Positions 8,481 to 16,780 of a stretch of 55,918 bases of DNA are shown here, one piece after another. Origin of the DNA: Methylobacterium gregans (lineage in GTDB: Bacteria > Pseudomonadota > Alphaproteobacteria > Rhizobiales > Beijerinckiaceae); the NCBI RefSeq assembly GCF_022179245.1, contig NZ_BPQM01000137.1, forward strand, positions 1 to 55,918. Reading direction: 5' to 3'. Under the pieces are notes generated by a model that saw only the letters and a program-made list of their open reading frames with translations, did no database searches and was not told the DNA's origin. Every line of letters starts with the position of its first letter. Positions within the stretch are counted from its first letter, which is position 1. The position numbers and the translations under genes are program-made.

Positions 8481-8786
8481 CTACTCGCAGACGCGCACGC
8501 GGCGGAAATACACGTCGCCGTAGGCATCGATGTAGCGGCGGCGCTCGAAGTGGCAGACCGGGCCGACGACCTCCTCCTCGACGTAGACCGGCCGCGGGGC
8601 GCGGTAGACCGGCTTGCCGGGGTAGTACGGGTCGGCCGCGGCGGCGCCGAGCGCGCCGCCCACCGCGAGACCGCCGAGCACGCCCAGAGCCGCGGCCCCG
8701 CCGGGACCGATGCCGTCCCGGGCCTGGGCGGCCGGCGCGGCGATGAGCCCTCCGACGAGGAGGGCGATTGCGAGACTGCGAACCAT
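8481..8786 (-). CDS. Small secreted glycine-zipper protein with two-cysteine tail
   Basis: A 101-residue protein of unknown function. Residues 1-22 form a signal peptide (cleavage after AQA). Residues 25-52 are an alanine/glycine zipper-like stretch that could insert in or associate with a membrane. A proline/tyrosine-rich linker leads to the tail GPVCHFERRR...RVRVCE with cysteines at 78 and 100. The same tail, with the same 22-residue cysteine spacing, occurs in the gene at 13291. The start at ATG 8786 is set by the signal peptide; the open frame continues upstream without sense. It is convergent with the transporter at 8465, 15 bases away. Likely periplasmic or outer-membrane-associated. 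Confidence 0.8.
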   Translation of the reverse strand: MVRSLAIALLVGGLIAAPAAQARDGIGPGGAAALGVLGGLAVGGALGAAAADPYYPGKPVYRAPRPVYVEEEVVGPVCHFERRRYIDAYGDVYFRRVRVCE

Positions 8787-8897
8787 CTTGGCTTGTCCTC
8801 TGGACCGGCCGCACTGATTCTCCGACGGGCGCCCGGCTTCACCGTGAGAACAGCCCTGCTTTTGGGGCAATTCTTCGGCGAAGCGCGCGCGGCCCGA

Positions 8898-9650
8898 TCA
8901 GAGACGCGCGAGGCGGAAGGCCAGGGGCCAGCGCACGCGCCGGCGCGTCTCCGGCTCTCCCCACACGGCGGCGAGGTCCCGCGCAAAATCCGGCAGCGGG
9001 CTCTTGCCCAGCGCGGCCTCCGCCCCGCGCAGCGCCGACCATGTGCCCGCGTAGCCGACGAGATCGTCGAGGCTCCACGCGGCCTCGATCGCGAGATCCG
9101 GCGCGGGCAGTTCCGCGAAGGGGAACGGCAGGGTGCGGTAGCCGGCCTCCACGTGGGCGCGCTCGGGCGGCCAGTAGGGGCCGACCACCTGCGTGTAGAA
9201 ATGCCGCAGCACCGCCTCCGCCGCCCCGTCGAGGTGGAGCACGCCGTACGAGATCAGCGCCAGCACGGCGCCGGGCCGGGCGACGCGCCGGGCCTCGGCG
9301 TAGAAGAGGGCCAGGTCGAACCAGTGCGCGGCCTGGGCCGCCGTGATCAGGTCCGCGCAGGCCGTCGGCAGCCCGCTCGCCTCAGCGGGGGCGACCCGGA
9401 AGTCGATCTTCGGATGCGGCGGGGCCTCGGCGATCTGCGCCGCGCTCGCGTCCGTCGCGACGACCCGCCCGAAGGGTCCGGCCAGCAGCCGGGCGAGCTG
9501 CCCGTTGCCGCAGCCGCAATCGAGGGCGAGCCCGCGCCCCGGCGCCAATTCAGCCAGCGCCTCGGCGAGCGCCGCCGGGTAGGTCGGGCGATGGGCGGCG
9601 TAGCCGGGAGCAGCGGACGAGAAATGGTCCTTGAAGGGGGCCTCGCCCAT
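8898..9650 (-). CDS. Class I SAM-dependent methyltransferase
   Basis: This 250-residue cytosolic methyltransferase has motif I at ALDCGCGNGQLARLLAG (about residues 46-62), the acidic post-I region VVATDASAAQIAEA, and FRVAPAEASGLPTACADLI before motif IV. The N-terminus FKDHFSSAAPGYAAHRPTYP is typical of UbiE/YcgJ-like methyltransferases of the Methyltransf_11 family. The substrate is unknown. The start at ATG 9650 gives the expected N-terminus; the much longer open frame to 10073 overlaps the divergent gene and is not coding. The 115 bases to the TTG start at 9766 probably hold divergent promoters. Confidence 0.88.
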   Translation of the reverse strand: MGEAPFKDHFSSAAPGYAAHRPTYPAALAEALAELAPGRGLALDCGCGNGQLARLLAGPFGRVVATDASAAQIAEAPPHPKIDFRVAPAEASGLPTACADLITAAQAAHWFDLALFYAEARRVARPGAVLALISYGVLHLDGAAEAVLRHFYTQVVGPYWPPERAHVEAGYRTLPFPFAELPAPDLAIEAAWSLDDLVGYAGTWSALRGAEAALGKSPLPDFARDLAAVWGEPETRRRVRWPLAFRLARL

Positions 9651-9765
9651 CGCTGCCTCGCCGGTGCGTTCCGGGAACTTGAGTCGCGCCCGACCGTAGC
9701 GCGCTTGACGCGGAAAGCCGATCCGGCCTGAAACGGGCGGATCATCCGCGAGCACGGAGGCCGGC

Positions 9766-10371
9766 TTGGCGACACGAGGCTTCACCGGGCGACGCCCGCC
9801 CGAGACGACCCGCGAGCGGCTGCCCCCGGGGCAGCATCTCACGGACGACTTCCCCGTCCTGCAGATCGGCCCGAACCCGCCGGTCGATCTCGCCACCTGG
9901 CGCTTCACCTTGCGGGAGGGCGCGCGGCCCATCCGCTCCTGGACGTGGGACGAGTTCGGCGCCCTGCCGCGCACGCGCTGGGGCGGGGACATCCACTGCG
10001 TCACCAAGTGGTCGAAGTTCGACACCGCCTGGGAGGGCGTGAGCTTCGACGACCTCATGGCCGCCGCCGGCATCGCGGCGCCGACCGACTTCCTGCTGGC
10101 CGAGGGCTACGACGACTACACCACCAACGTGCCCGTGGCCGACCTCGTCGGGGGCAAGGGGATGGTCGCGACCCACTACGACGGGCGGCCGATCCCGCCC
10201 GACCACGGCGGCCCGGCACGGCTCCTCGTGCCGCACCTCTATTTCTGGAAGAGCGCCAAGTGGGTGAAGGGCCTGCGCTTCACCCAGAAGGACGAGGCCG
10301 GGTTCTGGGAGCTGCGCGGCTACCACATGTACGGCGACCCGTGGCGCGAGCAGCGCTTCGACGGTGACTGA
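9766..10371 (+). CDS. Sulfite-oxidase-like molybdopterin oxidoreductase, cytosolic
   Basis: This 201-residue protein consists of the oxidoreductase molybdopterin-binding domain of the sulfite oxidase/YedY superfamily. C78 in GGDIHCVTKWSKFDT is the expected molybdenum-ligating cysteine, and GYDDYTTNVPV and ARLLVPHLYFWKSAKWVKGL are conserved core segments. There is no signal peptide and no heme or dimerisation domain, so it is smaller than true sulfite oxidases and should be cytosolic. The start is TTG at 9766, supported by a GGAGG box at 9756-9760 five bases upstream. The gene overlaps the next reductase gene by 8 bases, so the pair probably acts together, with the reductase as electron partner. 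The substrate is unknown. Confidence 0.85.
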   Translation: MATRGFTGRRPPETTRERLPPGQHLTDDFPVLQIGPNPPVDLATWRFTLREGARPIRSWTWDEFGALPRTRWGGDIHCVTKWSKFDTAWEGVSFDDLMAAAGIAAPTDFLLAEGYDDYTTNVPVADLVGGKGMVATHYDGRPIPPDHGGPARLLVPHLYFWKSAKWVKGLRFTQKDEAGFWELRGYHMYGDPWREQRFDGD

Positions 10372-11095
10372 GCCGCCGCCACCCCTGCCCTGGACCGCGT
10401 GGCGGGAGGCGACGATCACGGCGGTCGCGCCCATCACCCCGCGGGTGAAGAGCTTTCGCCTCGCGGTCGATTTCGCGGACAGCGTCCGGGCGGGCCAGCA
10501 CGTCGACGTGCGGCTGACCGCCGAGGACGGCTACCAGGCCCAGCGCAGCTACTCCATCGCGTCGGCGCCGGACGGGAGCGGCACGATCGAGCTGATGATC
10601 GAGGCGCTTCCCGGCGGCGAGGTCTCGGGCTTCTTCGCCGAGGTGGCCGCGGTCGGCGACGCGATCGAGCTGCGGGGGCCGATCGGCGGTGCCTTCGTCT
10701 GGGGGCCGGAGGATGGCGGCCCGCTGCTCCTCGTCGGCGGCGGCTCCGGCATTGTGCCGCTGCTCGCCATGCTGCGCCTGCGGGCGCGGGTCGCGCCCGA
10801 GATCCCCTGCCGGCTGATCTACGCCGTGCGCACCCGGGCCGAGGCGATCGCGCTCGCTGAGCTGGAGGCCCGCGCCCGCGACGAGCCGGGCTTCGGGCTT
10901 AGCCTTCTCACCACCCGAGAGGGCGCCGCCCGGCGGATCGATGCGGACGCGGTGGCGGGGGCGCTGGCCGGACTCGGCGACCCGGCGCGGGTCTTCGTCT
11001 GCGGCTCGAACCCCTTCGTCGCCGCAGCGTCCGAACTGCTGCTGGCGGCGGGGATCGCGCCGGCGCGCATCCGCACGGAGCGCTTCGGCGGATGA
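10364..11095 (+). CDS. FAD-binding ferredoxin/flavodoxin-type reductase
   Basis: This 243-residue ferredoxin-NADP reductase-like flavoprotein has a beta-barrel FAD domain with the RSYS motif at 61-64 (QRSYSIASAP). A nucleotide-binding domain starts at LLLVGGGSGIVPLLAM (about 122-137), and CGSNPF lies near the C-terminus. It lacks a 2Fe-2S domain, so it likely passes electrons from NAD(P)H directly to a protein partner. It starts with GTG 10364 inside the sulfite-oxidase-like gene, in another frame, implying translational coupling. The inferred role is to exchange electrons with that molybdoenzyme. The last bases overlap the open frame that precedes the peptidase gene. Confidence 0.87.
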   Translation: MTEPPPPLPWTAWREATITAVAPITPRVKSFRLAVDFADSVRAGQHVDVRLTAEDGYQAQRSYSIASAPDGSGTIELMIEALPGGEVSGFFAEVAAVGDAIELRGPIGGAFVWGPEDGGPLLLVGGGSGIVPLLAMLRLRARVAPEIPCRLIYAVRTRAEAIALAELEARARDEPGFGLSLLTTREGAARRIDADAVAGALAGLGDPARVFVCGSNPFVAAASELLLAAGIAPARIRTERFGG

Positions 11096-11199
11096 CAGAC
11101 CGGGGAAAACACCGCGCGCCGGCCCGGCCGCGCCTTGCCTCCGAACCCGGGCCGGCATTGGCTGCGCCGGCCCCGGCCCGCTCAACCGCAGGGAGATCC

Positions 11200-12453
11200 A
11201 TGACCCGACGCCTCGCCCTCGCCGCGCTCGCCCTCCTGCCGCTGACGGCCGCGCCGCTCGCCGCCGCGGAGGCCGACCCGACCGTGCTCACCGCCGTGAA
11301 GGCGCAGGACAGGCCGCTGCGCGCGACGCTCGCCGAGATCGTCAACGTCGATACCGGCACGGGACAGGTGCCGGGCCTCAACACGGTCGAGGCGATCCTG
11401 CGCACGCGCCTCGAGGCCCTCGGCGCGACCGTCGAGGCGCGTCCCGCCCCGGCCTTCGGCGGCAACACCCTGATCGGCCGGATCAAGGGTTCGGGGACGG
11501 CCAAGCTGATGCTGCTCGTGCACTACGACACGGTCTACGGCGAGGGCGAGGCCGCCAAACGCCCCTACACGGAGCGGGACGGGCGCGCCTACGGGCCGGG
11601 CGTGGCCGATGCCAAGGCCGGCATCGCCATCATCCTGCACACGCTGGCCGCCCTGCAGCAGATGAAGTTCACCGGGTTCGGCGAGATCACCGTGGTGTTC
11701 AACCCGGACGAGGAGCGCGGCTCGCGCGGCTCGCGGGACGTGATCCGGGAGGTCGCGGCCGGTCAGGACGCGGTGCTCTCCTTCGAGCCAACCTTCGCGG
11801 ACGAGGCGGTCGATGCCGCCACGATCGCCACCAAGGGCATCAACTACGCGAGCCTCACCGTGAAGGGCCGCTCGGCCCACGCGGGCGGCGCGCCGGAATC
11901 CGGCCGCAACGCCGTCACCGAACTCGCCCACCAGCTGCTGCAGTTGCAGGATCTCGGCGACAAGCAGCGGGGCACGAGCCTGAACTGGACGGTGGTCTCG
12001 GGCGGCACCAAGCCGAACATCATCCCCGACCAGGCCAAGGCCGAGGGCGACATGCGCTACTTCGAGGCCTCGGAATACGACCGCGTCCTCAACCAAGCCC
12101 GCAAGATCACCGAGACGCACCGCGTGCCCGACACGCAGGTGACGTTCGATCTGGCGAAGGGCCGCCCGCCGCTGCCCGTGAACCCGGCGACGCGCAAGCT
12201 CGGCGAGGAGGCGCAGGCGATCTACCGGGAGGTCGGCGGCGACCTGAAGCTCGTCGAGATCGGCGGCGGCACGGACGCGGCCTACGCCTTCCAGCCCGAC
12301 AGCCCGGCCAAGCCCGTGGTGCTCGAATCCCTCGGCGTGGTCGGCGGGCGCTACCACAGTCCGGACGAGTTCGCCGTGCTCGACAGCCTGACGCCGCGCC
12401 TCTACCTCGCGACGCGCCTCGTCATGCAGCTCTCGGGAAAAGCCGGCCGCTGA
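11200..12453 (+). CDS. Exported M20 family metallopeptidase (glutamate carboxypeptidase type)
   Basis: A 417-residue M20 peptidase resembling carboxypeptidase G2. A signal peptide lies at residues 1-23 (ending PLAAAEA). Metal ligands are visible in LLVHYDTVYG, GPGVADAKAG and FNPDEERGS, and the C-terminal metal region is near FAVLDS; KGRSAHAGGAPESGRNA is the dimerisation-domain signature. The family removes C-terminal glutamate or other residues from small peptides or folates in the periplasm. The start at ATG 11200 follows GGGAGA and gives the signal peptide; the frame extends 36 codons upstream without one. The next hairpin at 12466 may end its transcript. Confidence 0.9.
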   Translation: MTRRLALAALALLPLTAAPLAAAEADPTVLTAVKAQDRPLRATLAEIVNVDTGTGQVPGLNTVEAILRTRLEALGATVEARPAPAFGGNTLIGRIKGSGTAKLMLLVHYDTVYGEGEAAKRPYTERDGRAYGPGVADAKAGIAIILHTLAALQQMKFTGFGEITVVFNPDEERGSRGSRDVIREVAAGQDAVLSFEPTFADEAVDAATIATKGINYASLTVKGRSAHAGGAPESGRNAVTELAHQLLQLQDLGDKQRGTSLNWTVVSGGTKPNIIPDQAKAEGDMRYFEASEYDRVLNQARKITETHRVPDTQVTFDLAKGRPPLPVNPATRKLGEEAQAIYREVGGDLKLVEIGGGTDAAYAFQPDSPAKPVVLESLGVVGGRYHSPDEFAVLDSLTPRLYLATRLVMQLSGKAGR

Positions 12454-12465
12454 GGCTCCGGGGCT

Positions 12466-12485
12466 GGCGGGCCACCGGGCCCGCC
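12466..12485 (+). terminator. Hairpin after the M20 peptidase gene
   Basis: Perfect 8-base arms GGCGGGCC and GGCCCGCC flank the loop ACCG, 13 bases after the peptidase stop. No T-run follows, so it could be an attenuating or RNA-stabilising hairpin instead of a classical terminator. Confidence 0.45.
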
Positions 12486-12516
12486 CCACATCGGGGGGCC
12501 GACACGGAGCCCCGCC

Positions 12517-13197
12517 ATGACCCGAGACCTGCTCGCCGACACGGACGCGGTGCTGTTCGACGCCTACGGCACCCTGTTCGACGTTCACGCGGCGGTGCAG
12601 CGCCACGCCGACGCGGTCGGGCCCGATGCGGGCCACCTCTCCGAGGTTTGGCGCAACAAGCAGCTCGAATACAGCTGGGTACTCGGGCTGGCCGGGCGCT
12701 ACCGCAGCTTCTGGGACCTCACGGAGGCCGCCCTCGACCACGCGCTCGCCCTGCACCCGCGGGTGGACCGGGCCCTGCGCGAGAAACTCCTCGACGCCTA
12801 CCGCGACCTCGACGCCTATCCGGAGGTCCCGGCTGTGCTGGAGCGCCTGCGGGCGCGCGGCCTGAAGACGGCGATTTTCTCGAACGGCGACGCCCCGATG
12901 CTCGAGCGGGCCGTCGCCTCGGCGGGTCTGCGGGAACACCTCGACGCCGTGCTCTCGGCCGATGCTGCGCGGACCTTCAAGACGGCGCCTGCCGCCTACG
13001 CCAAGGCGCTGGAACAGGCCGGCACGGCGAAGGACCGCGTGCTGTTCTGCTCCTCGAACCGCTGGGACATCGCGGGCGCGACCGCCTTCGGTCTGCGCTG
13101 CGCCTGGATCAACCGCAAGGGCCTGCCCGACGAGTACACGGACCTCCAGCCGGCCGCAGTGCTGGCGGATCTCGAAGGGCTGCTGCCGGGCGCTTGA
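12517..13197 (+). CDS. Haloacid dehalogenase, type II
   Basis: This 226-residue enzyme of the L-2-haloacid dehalogenase class hydrolyses 2-haloalkanoic acids to 2-hydroxy acids with inversion. The nucleophile is D15 in VLFDAYGTLFDVHAAV. SNGDAPMLERAV is motif II, KTAPAAYAKAL supplies the motif III lysine, and SSNRWDIAGATAFG is the motif IV aspartate region. The cap domain has WRNKQLEYSWVLGLAGRYRSFW, with residues typical of DehL-type enzymes rather than generic HAD phosphatases. The length matches the family. It follows the peptidase gene in the same direction after 63 bases, with no obvious metabolic link. Confidence 0.93.
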   Translation: MTRDLLADTDAVLFDAYGTLFDVHAAVQRHADAVGPDAGHLSEVWRNKQLEYSWVLGLAGRYRSFWDLTEAALDHALALHPRVDRALREKLLDAYRDLDAYPEVPAVLERLRARGLKTAIFSNGDAPMLERAVASAGLREHLDAVLSADAARTFKTAPAAYAKALEQAGTAKDRVLFCSSNRWDIAGATAFGLRCAWINRKGLPDEYTDLQPAAVLADLEGLLPGA

Positions 13198-13290
13198 CGT
13201 CCGCGCCCAACATGATTGTGCGCGTCCCGTTGGCGGATTCTTAAACATCCGGGCGCTGAACTCCTGCAGCACCAGCGGGAGAGTTTGAGC

Positions 13291-13653
13291 GTGCGCACCA
13301 CCCTGTCCTTCGGGCCGATCCGTCACGGGGCGCGCGCCGCGCTCGTCGGGGCCCTCCTCATCGCCGCAACCGTGCCGGGCCAGGCCCGGGACGGCCGCAA
13401 CGGCGCCCTCATCGGCGGGCTCGCGGCCGGCGTGGTCGGAGGCGTCGCCGCGGGCGCGCTCCTCAGCGGCGCCGCCAACCAGCCCCCGCCCCCGCCGCCG
13501 GTCGAGGAGTACCGCCCGCGCCGGGTCGTGGTCGAGGAGCCCGAGGAGGTCATCGTCCGCCGCCCCCGTGGCCCGGTCTGCCACTACGAGCGCCGCAAGG
13601 TGTGGCTGAACGAGGAGGATTTCACCTACAAGCGCGTCGAGGTCTGCGAGTAG
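13291..13653 (+). CDS. Small secreted glycine-zipper protein with two-cysteine tail (paralog)
   Basis: A 120-residue protein paralogous to the one encoded at 8481-8786. A signal peptide covers about 1-32 (ending PGQA), followed by RDG as in the paralog. A glycine-zipper stretch with GGLAAGVVGGVAAGALL follows, then a run of seven prolines, an acidic/basic linker and the tail GPVCHYERRK...RVEVCE. The cysteines at 97 and 119 are 22 residues apart, exactly as in the paralog, suggesting a disulfide or metal site. The GTG at 13291 follows GGGAGAG at 13277-13283 with good spacing. Function unknown; probably periplasmic or envelope-associated. Confidence 0.8.
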   Translation: MRTTLSFGPIRHGARAALVGALLIAATVPGQARDGRNGALIGGLAAGVVGGVAAGALLSGAANQPPPPPPVEEYRPRRVVVEEPEEVIVRRPRGPVCHYERRKVWLNEEDFTYKRVEVCE

Positions 13654-13670
13654 CGCGACACGGGCAGCGC

Positions 13671-13691
13671 CCCTCCCCCCTGCGGGGAGGG
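13671..13691. terminator. Palindromic element between convergent genes
   Basis: Arms CCCTCCCC and GGGGAGGG flank the loop CCTGC. It lies between the convergent small-protein and carbamoyltransferase genes and could act as a bidirectional terminator. Nearly the same sequence recurs at 46954-46976, so it may also be a dispersed repeat. Confidence 0.55.
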
Positions 13692-13702
13692 AGAGAACGT
13701 CG

Positions 13703-15460
13703 CTACTTCACCACGATCCAATCCTCCACCACGAGCGCGTCGAGGCCCGTGGTGTAGAACATCAGGATGGCGTCCTCCGCCGTGTGGAGGATCGGCTTGC
13801 CCATCACGTTGAAGCTGGTGTTGAGCAGGATCGGCACGCCGGTCCGCTCCGCGAACGCCCCGATCAGCCCGGCATAGGCCGGGTTGCGCTCCGGCGTCAC
13901 GCTCTGGAGCCGGCCCGTGCCGTCGGCGTGGACCACCGCGGGCACCCGGTCGCGCATGCCCGCGCGCCAGACCAGCGTGCGCTCCATGTAGGGGCTGTCG
14001 GCGTAATCCTCGAACCAGTCCGGCCCGGCCTCGGCCAGGATCGAGGGCGCGAAGGGCCGGAAGGCCTCGCGGTACTTCACCTTGGCGTTGAGCGCGTCCT
14101 TGGCGCCCACCGGCCGCGGATCGGCCAGGATCGAGCGGTTGCCGAGCGCCCGGGGCCCGAACTCCGCTCTGCCCTGCACCCAGCCGACGAGGCCGCCCTC
14201 GGCCAGCACCCGGGCCGCCTCCCGGGTGACGCCTTCCAGCCCGAGGCGGCGGGCGCGGGGCTCCTGCTCGGCCAGCCGCTCCATCGGCTCGGTCGAGACC
14301 CGCGCGCCGAGATAGGGCGTGAGCGGGCGCGCCGCAGATGCCGGGCCGGTCCAGTCCGGATGGTCGGCCGCGTAGGCGAGCCAGGCCGCGCCGATCGCGT
14401 TGCCGTCGTCGCCCGGCGCCGAGGGGACGTGGAGGTTGCGGAAGGGAGAGCGCCCGAGCACGCGCCCGTTGTAGGAGGAGTTCAACCCGCAGCCGCCCGC
14501 GATGACGAGGTTGTCGTGCGGCGCCAGCGCATGGGCCTCGGCCACCAGCACGTCCATCAATTCGCAGAAGATCTCCTGGCCGGAGCGGGCGAGGTCGGCC
14601 CAGCCGCCCTCCCCCAGATCGACCGGGCGGCGGGCCCGGATCTCGGCCGCGACCGCCTGCACGGTGGCGTCGTCGGCGAATTTCAGGCGCCCGTTCTCGA
14701 TCGTGTAGAGGCGGCGCAGCGCGGCCATCAGGTCGGGATCGGGACGGCCGTAGGGCGCGAGCCCCATGATCTTCCACTCCTCGCCCTTCACCTGGTCGAA
14801 GCCGGCGAGATCGGTGACGAGGCCGTACAGGAAGCCGACCGAGCCGCGCCCGCGCTGGCGCCGCACCTCGGTGATCCGCCCGTCCGAGAGGCGGTAGATC
14901 GCCGCCGCCCCGGTCTCGCCCATGCCGTCGACGACGACGGCCGTGGCGTCGCGGAAGGGGCTGCCCCAGAGGGCGTAGGCGGCATGCGCCAGATGGTGGG
15001 GGTAGCGCGCCTGCGCCACGATCTCGGCGCGCGGCGCGGCGCCCGTGCCGCGGGTCTCCTGGTTGAGGGCGAGCAGCGTGCCGTAGCCCGCCCGGGCCTG
15101 CGCCAGCGCGAGATCGGCGATGAAGATGCGCTCGGCCCGCTCGGGCACGAAGGAGCGGTTGAGCGCGGTCGGGTGGCCCGCCAGCGCCATCAGGTCGTGG
15201 GCGCCGCTCGCCTGCTGTCCGCGCAGGAAGTCCGAGAACTGCTCGCCCCAGCTCGACGCCACCACGATCTCGGAGCCGCGCGGCACGAACGTCTCGAGCA
15301 GGCCGATCATCCGGCCGGCGGGGTCGGGCTCGCAGTTCGGCGCGCGCTTGTACTGCAGGAACCGCTCGGTCGCCTCCGCGAACAGCACGTCGCCGTCCGG
15401 CCCGACGAGGGCCACGGCGGGGTCGTGGAAGGTGGTGGCGAGACCGAGATAGTAGCGCAT
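13703..15460 (-). CDS. NodU-like carbamoyltransferase
   Basis: This 585-residue enzyme of the NodU/CmcH O-carbamoyltransferase family uses carbamoyl phosphate to carbamoylate a hydroxyl on sugars or secondary metabolites. The N-terminal Kae1/HSP70-like domain has YYLGLATTFHDPAVALV, the metal-binding HHLAHAAYALWGSPF and VVVDGMGETGAAAIY. The C-terminal domain has GRAEFGPRALGNRSILADPR, FRPFAPSIL and NTSFNVMGKPI, all hallmarks of the family. ATG 15460 gives the conserved N-terminus. It sits 10 bases downstream of the nhaA stop on the same strand. No glycosyltransferase or biosynthetic cluster is adjacent, so the acceptor is unknown. Confidence 0.93.
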   Translation of the reverse strand: MRYYLGLATTFHDPAVALVGPDGDVLFAEATERFLQYKRAPNCEPDPAGRMIGLLETFVPRGSEIVVASSWGEQFSDFLRGQQASGAHDLMALAGHPTALNRSFVPERAERIFIADLALAQARAGYGTLLALNQETRGTGAAPRAEIVAQARYPHHLAHAAYALWGSPFRDATAVVVDGMGETGAAAIYRLSDGRITEVRRQRGRGSVGFLYGLVTDLAGFDQVKGEEWKIMGLAPYGRPDPDLMAALRRLYTIENGRLKFADDATVQAVAAEIRARRPVDLGEGGWADLARSGQEIFCELMDVLVAEAHALAPHDNLVIAGGCGLNSSYNGRVLGRSPFRNLHVPSAPGDDGNAIGAAWLAYAADHPDWTGPASAARPLTPYLGARVSTEPMERLAEQEPRARRLGLEGVTREAARVLAEGGLVGWVQGRAEFGPRALGNRSILADPRPVGAKDALNAKVKYREAFRPFAPSILAEAGPDWFEDYADSPYMERTLVWRAGMRDRVPAVVHADGTGRLQSVTPERNPAYAGLIGAFAERTGVPILLNTSFNVMGKPILHTAEDAILMFYTTGLDALVVEDWIVVK

Positions 15461-15470
15461 GGCTCTCCGG

Positions 15471-16658
15471 TTAGTCCGCCCCGGCCCGCGCCGCAACGCG
15501 GGCCCGCACCGGCGCCAGCCCCAGCAGGGCCGCACCGACGAGGCCGGAGAGGATCGAGCCGCCGAGCACGCCGAGCTTCGTCTCGGTGGCATGCGCCGCG
15601 TCCGCGAAGGCGAGACCGCCGATGAACAGGCTCATGGTGAAGCCGATGCCGCAGAGCACCGCGACGCCGTAGACCTGGGCCCAGCTCGCGCCCGCGGGCC
15701 GCTGCGCGATCCCCGTCGCGGCGGCGAGGCGCACGCTCGCGAAGACGCCGACCTGCTTGCCGAGGAACAGGCCGAGCGCCACGCCCAGCGTGACCGGGTG
15801 CAGGACGGCGTCCGGCGCCAGCCCACCGAGGCTCACGCCCGCGTTGGCGAAGCCGAAGACCGGCACGATCGCGTAGGTGACCCAGGGCGTCAGCGCGTGT
15901 TCCAGCCGGTGCAGCGGCGAGGACGGGTCCTCGGGCCGCCCCGGGCTCGGACGGATCGGCACGGTGAGCGCCAGCAGCACGCCCGCGACCGTGGCGTGCA
16001 CGCCGGAGCGCAGCACGAGGAACCAGAGCACCGCGCCGAGGAGGAGATAGGGCGCGAGCCGTGTCACGCCGAAGCGGTTCAGCGCGACGAGGATGGCGAG
16101 GGTCGCCGCAGCCAGCGCCAGCATCGGCAGGTCGAGCCCCCCCGTGTAGAACAGCGCGATGATGATCACGGCGCCCAGGTCGTCCACGATCGCGACCGCG
16201 CTCAGGAAGACCTTGAGCGAGATCGGCACGCGCGGTCCCAGCAGCGCCAGCACGCCGAGCGCGAAGGCGATGTCGGTGGCGGCCGGGATCGCCCAGCCGC
16301 GGGCGGTGGGCGCGCCGACGTTGAAGGCGAGGTAGACCAGCGCCGGCACCGCCATGCCGCCGAGCGCGGCGAGCCCCGGCAAGACACGATCGGGCCAGGT
16401 GCGCAGGCGCCCGTCGAGGGCCTCGCGCTTGATCTCCAGCCCGACGAGCAGGAAGAACACGACCATCAGGCCGTCGTTGATCCAGTGCAGCAGGCTCAAG
16501 GGTCCGAGATGGACGTGGAGGGCGTGCGCGTAGGCCTCGGCGAGGGGCGAGTTCGCCACCACGAGGGCAAGGGCCGCCGCCGCCATCAGGACGAGCCCGC
16601 CGCTCGCCTCGCTGGTGAGGGCGGTCCGGATCGCGGAGAGGGGTCGGGCCTGTCGCAT
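15471..16658 (-). CDS. nhaA: Na+/H+ antiporter NhaA
   Basis: This 395-residue inner membrane antiporter exchanges cytosolic sodium for protons to regulate pH and salt. The paired ion-binding aspartates are in VAIVDDLGAVIIIALFY, and ATDIAFALGVLALLGPRVP is the conserved TM4 segment next to the binding site. About twelve hydrophobic helices and VFFLLVGLEIKREALDG agree with NhaA of usual length. The start at ATG 16658 places the first helix near residue 20. It is divergent from the ccdA-like gene and has the carbamoyltransferase gene 10 bases downstream, probably in one transcript. Confidence 0.96.
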   Translation of the reverse strand: MRQARPLSAIRTALTSEASGGLVLMAAAALALVVANSPLAEAYAHALHVHLGPLSLLHWINDGLMVVFFLLVGLEIKREALDGRLRTWPDRVLPGLAALGGMAVPALVYLAFNVGAPTARGWAIPAATDIAFALGVLALLGPRVPISLKVFLSAVAIVDDLGAVIIIALFYTGGLDLPMLALAAATLAILVALNRFGVTRLAPYLLLGAVLWFLVLRSGVHATVAGVLLALTVPIRPSPGRPEDPSSPLHRLEHALTPWVTYAIVPVFGFANAGVSLGGLAPDAVLHPVTLGVALGLFLGKQVGVFASVRLAAATGIAQRPAGASWAQVYGVAVLCGIGFTMSLFIGGLAFADAAHATETKLGVLGGSILSGLVGAALLGLAPVRARVAARAGAD

Positions 16659-16780
16659 GGGCCCCGGTTGCCCTGAACGGCCGCGCAGTTCAATCCCGCC
16701 GCATCCTGCCGGCAGGAAACCCGGACGGCCCCGCGGGCGAACAGCGCGAGCGGCCGCGTCGGCCCGCACCCGGAGCCCGC

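Noticed and set aside
11182..13584. Open frame of 800 codons antisense to the M20 peptidase and dehalogenase genes
   Set aside because: Both real genes carry clear motifs on the plus strand. The antisense frame has no recognisable domain and shadow composition.
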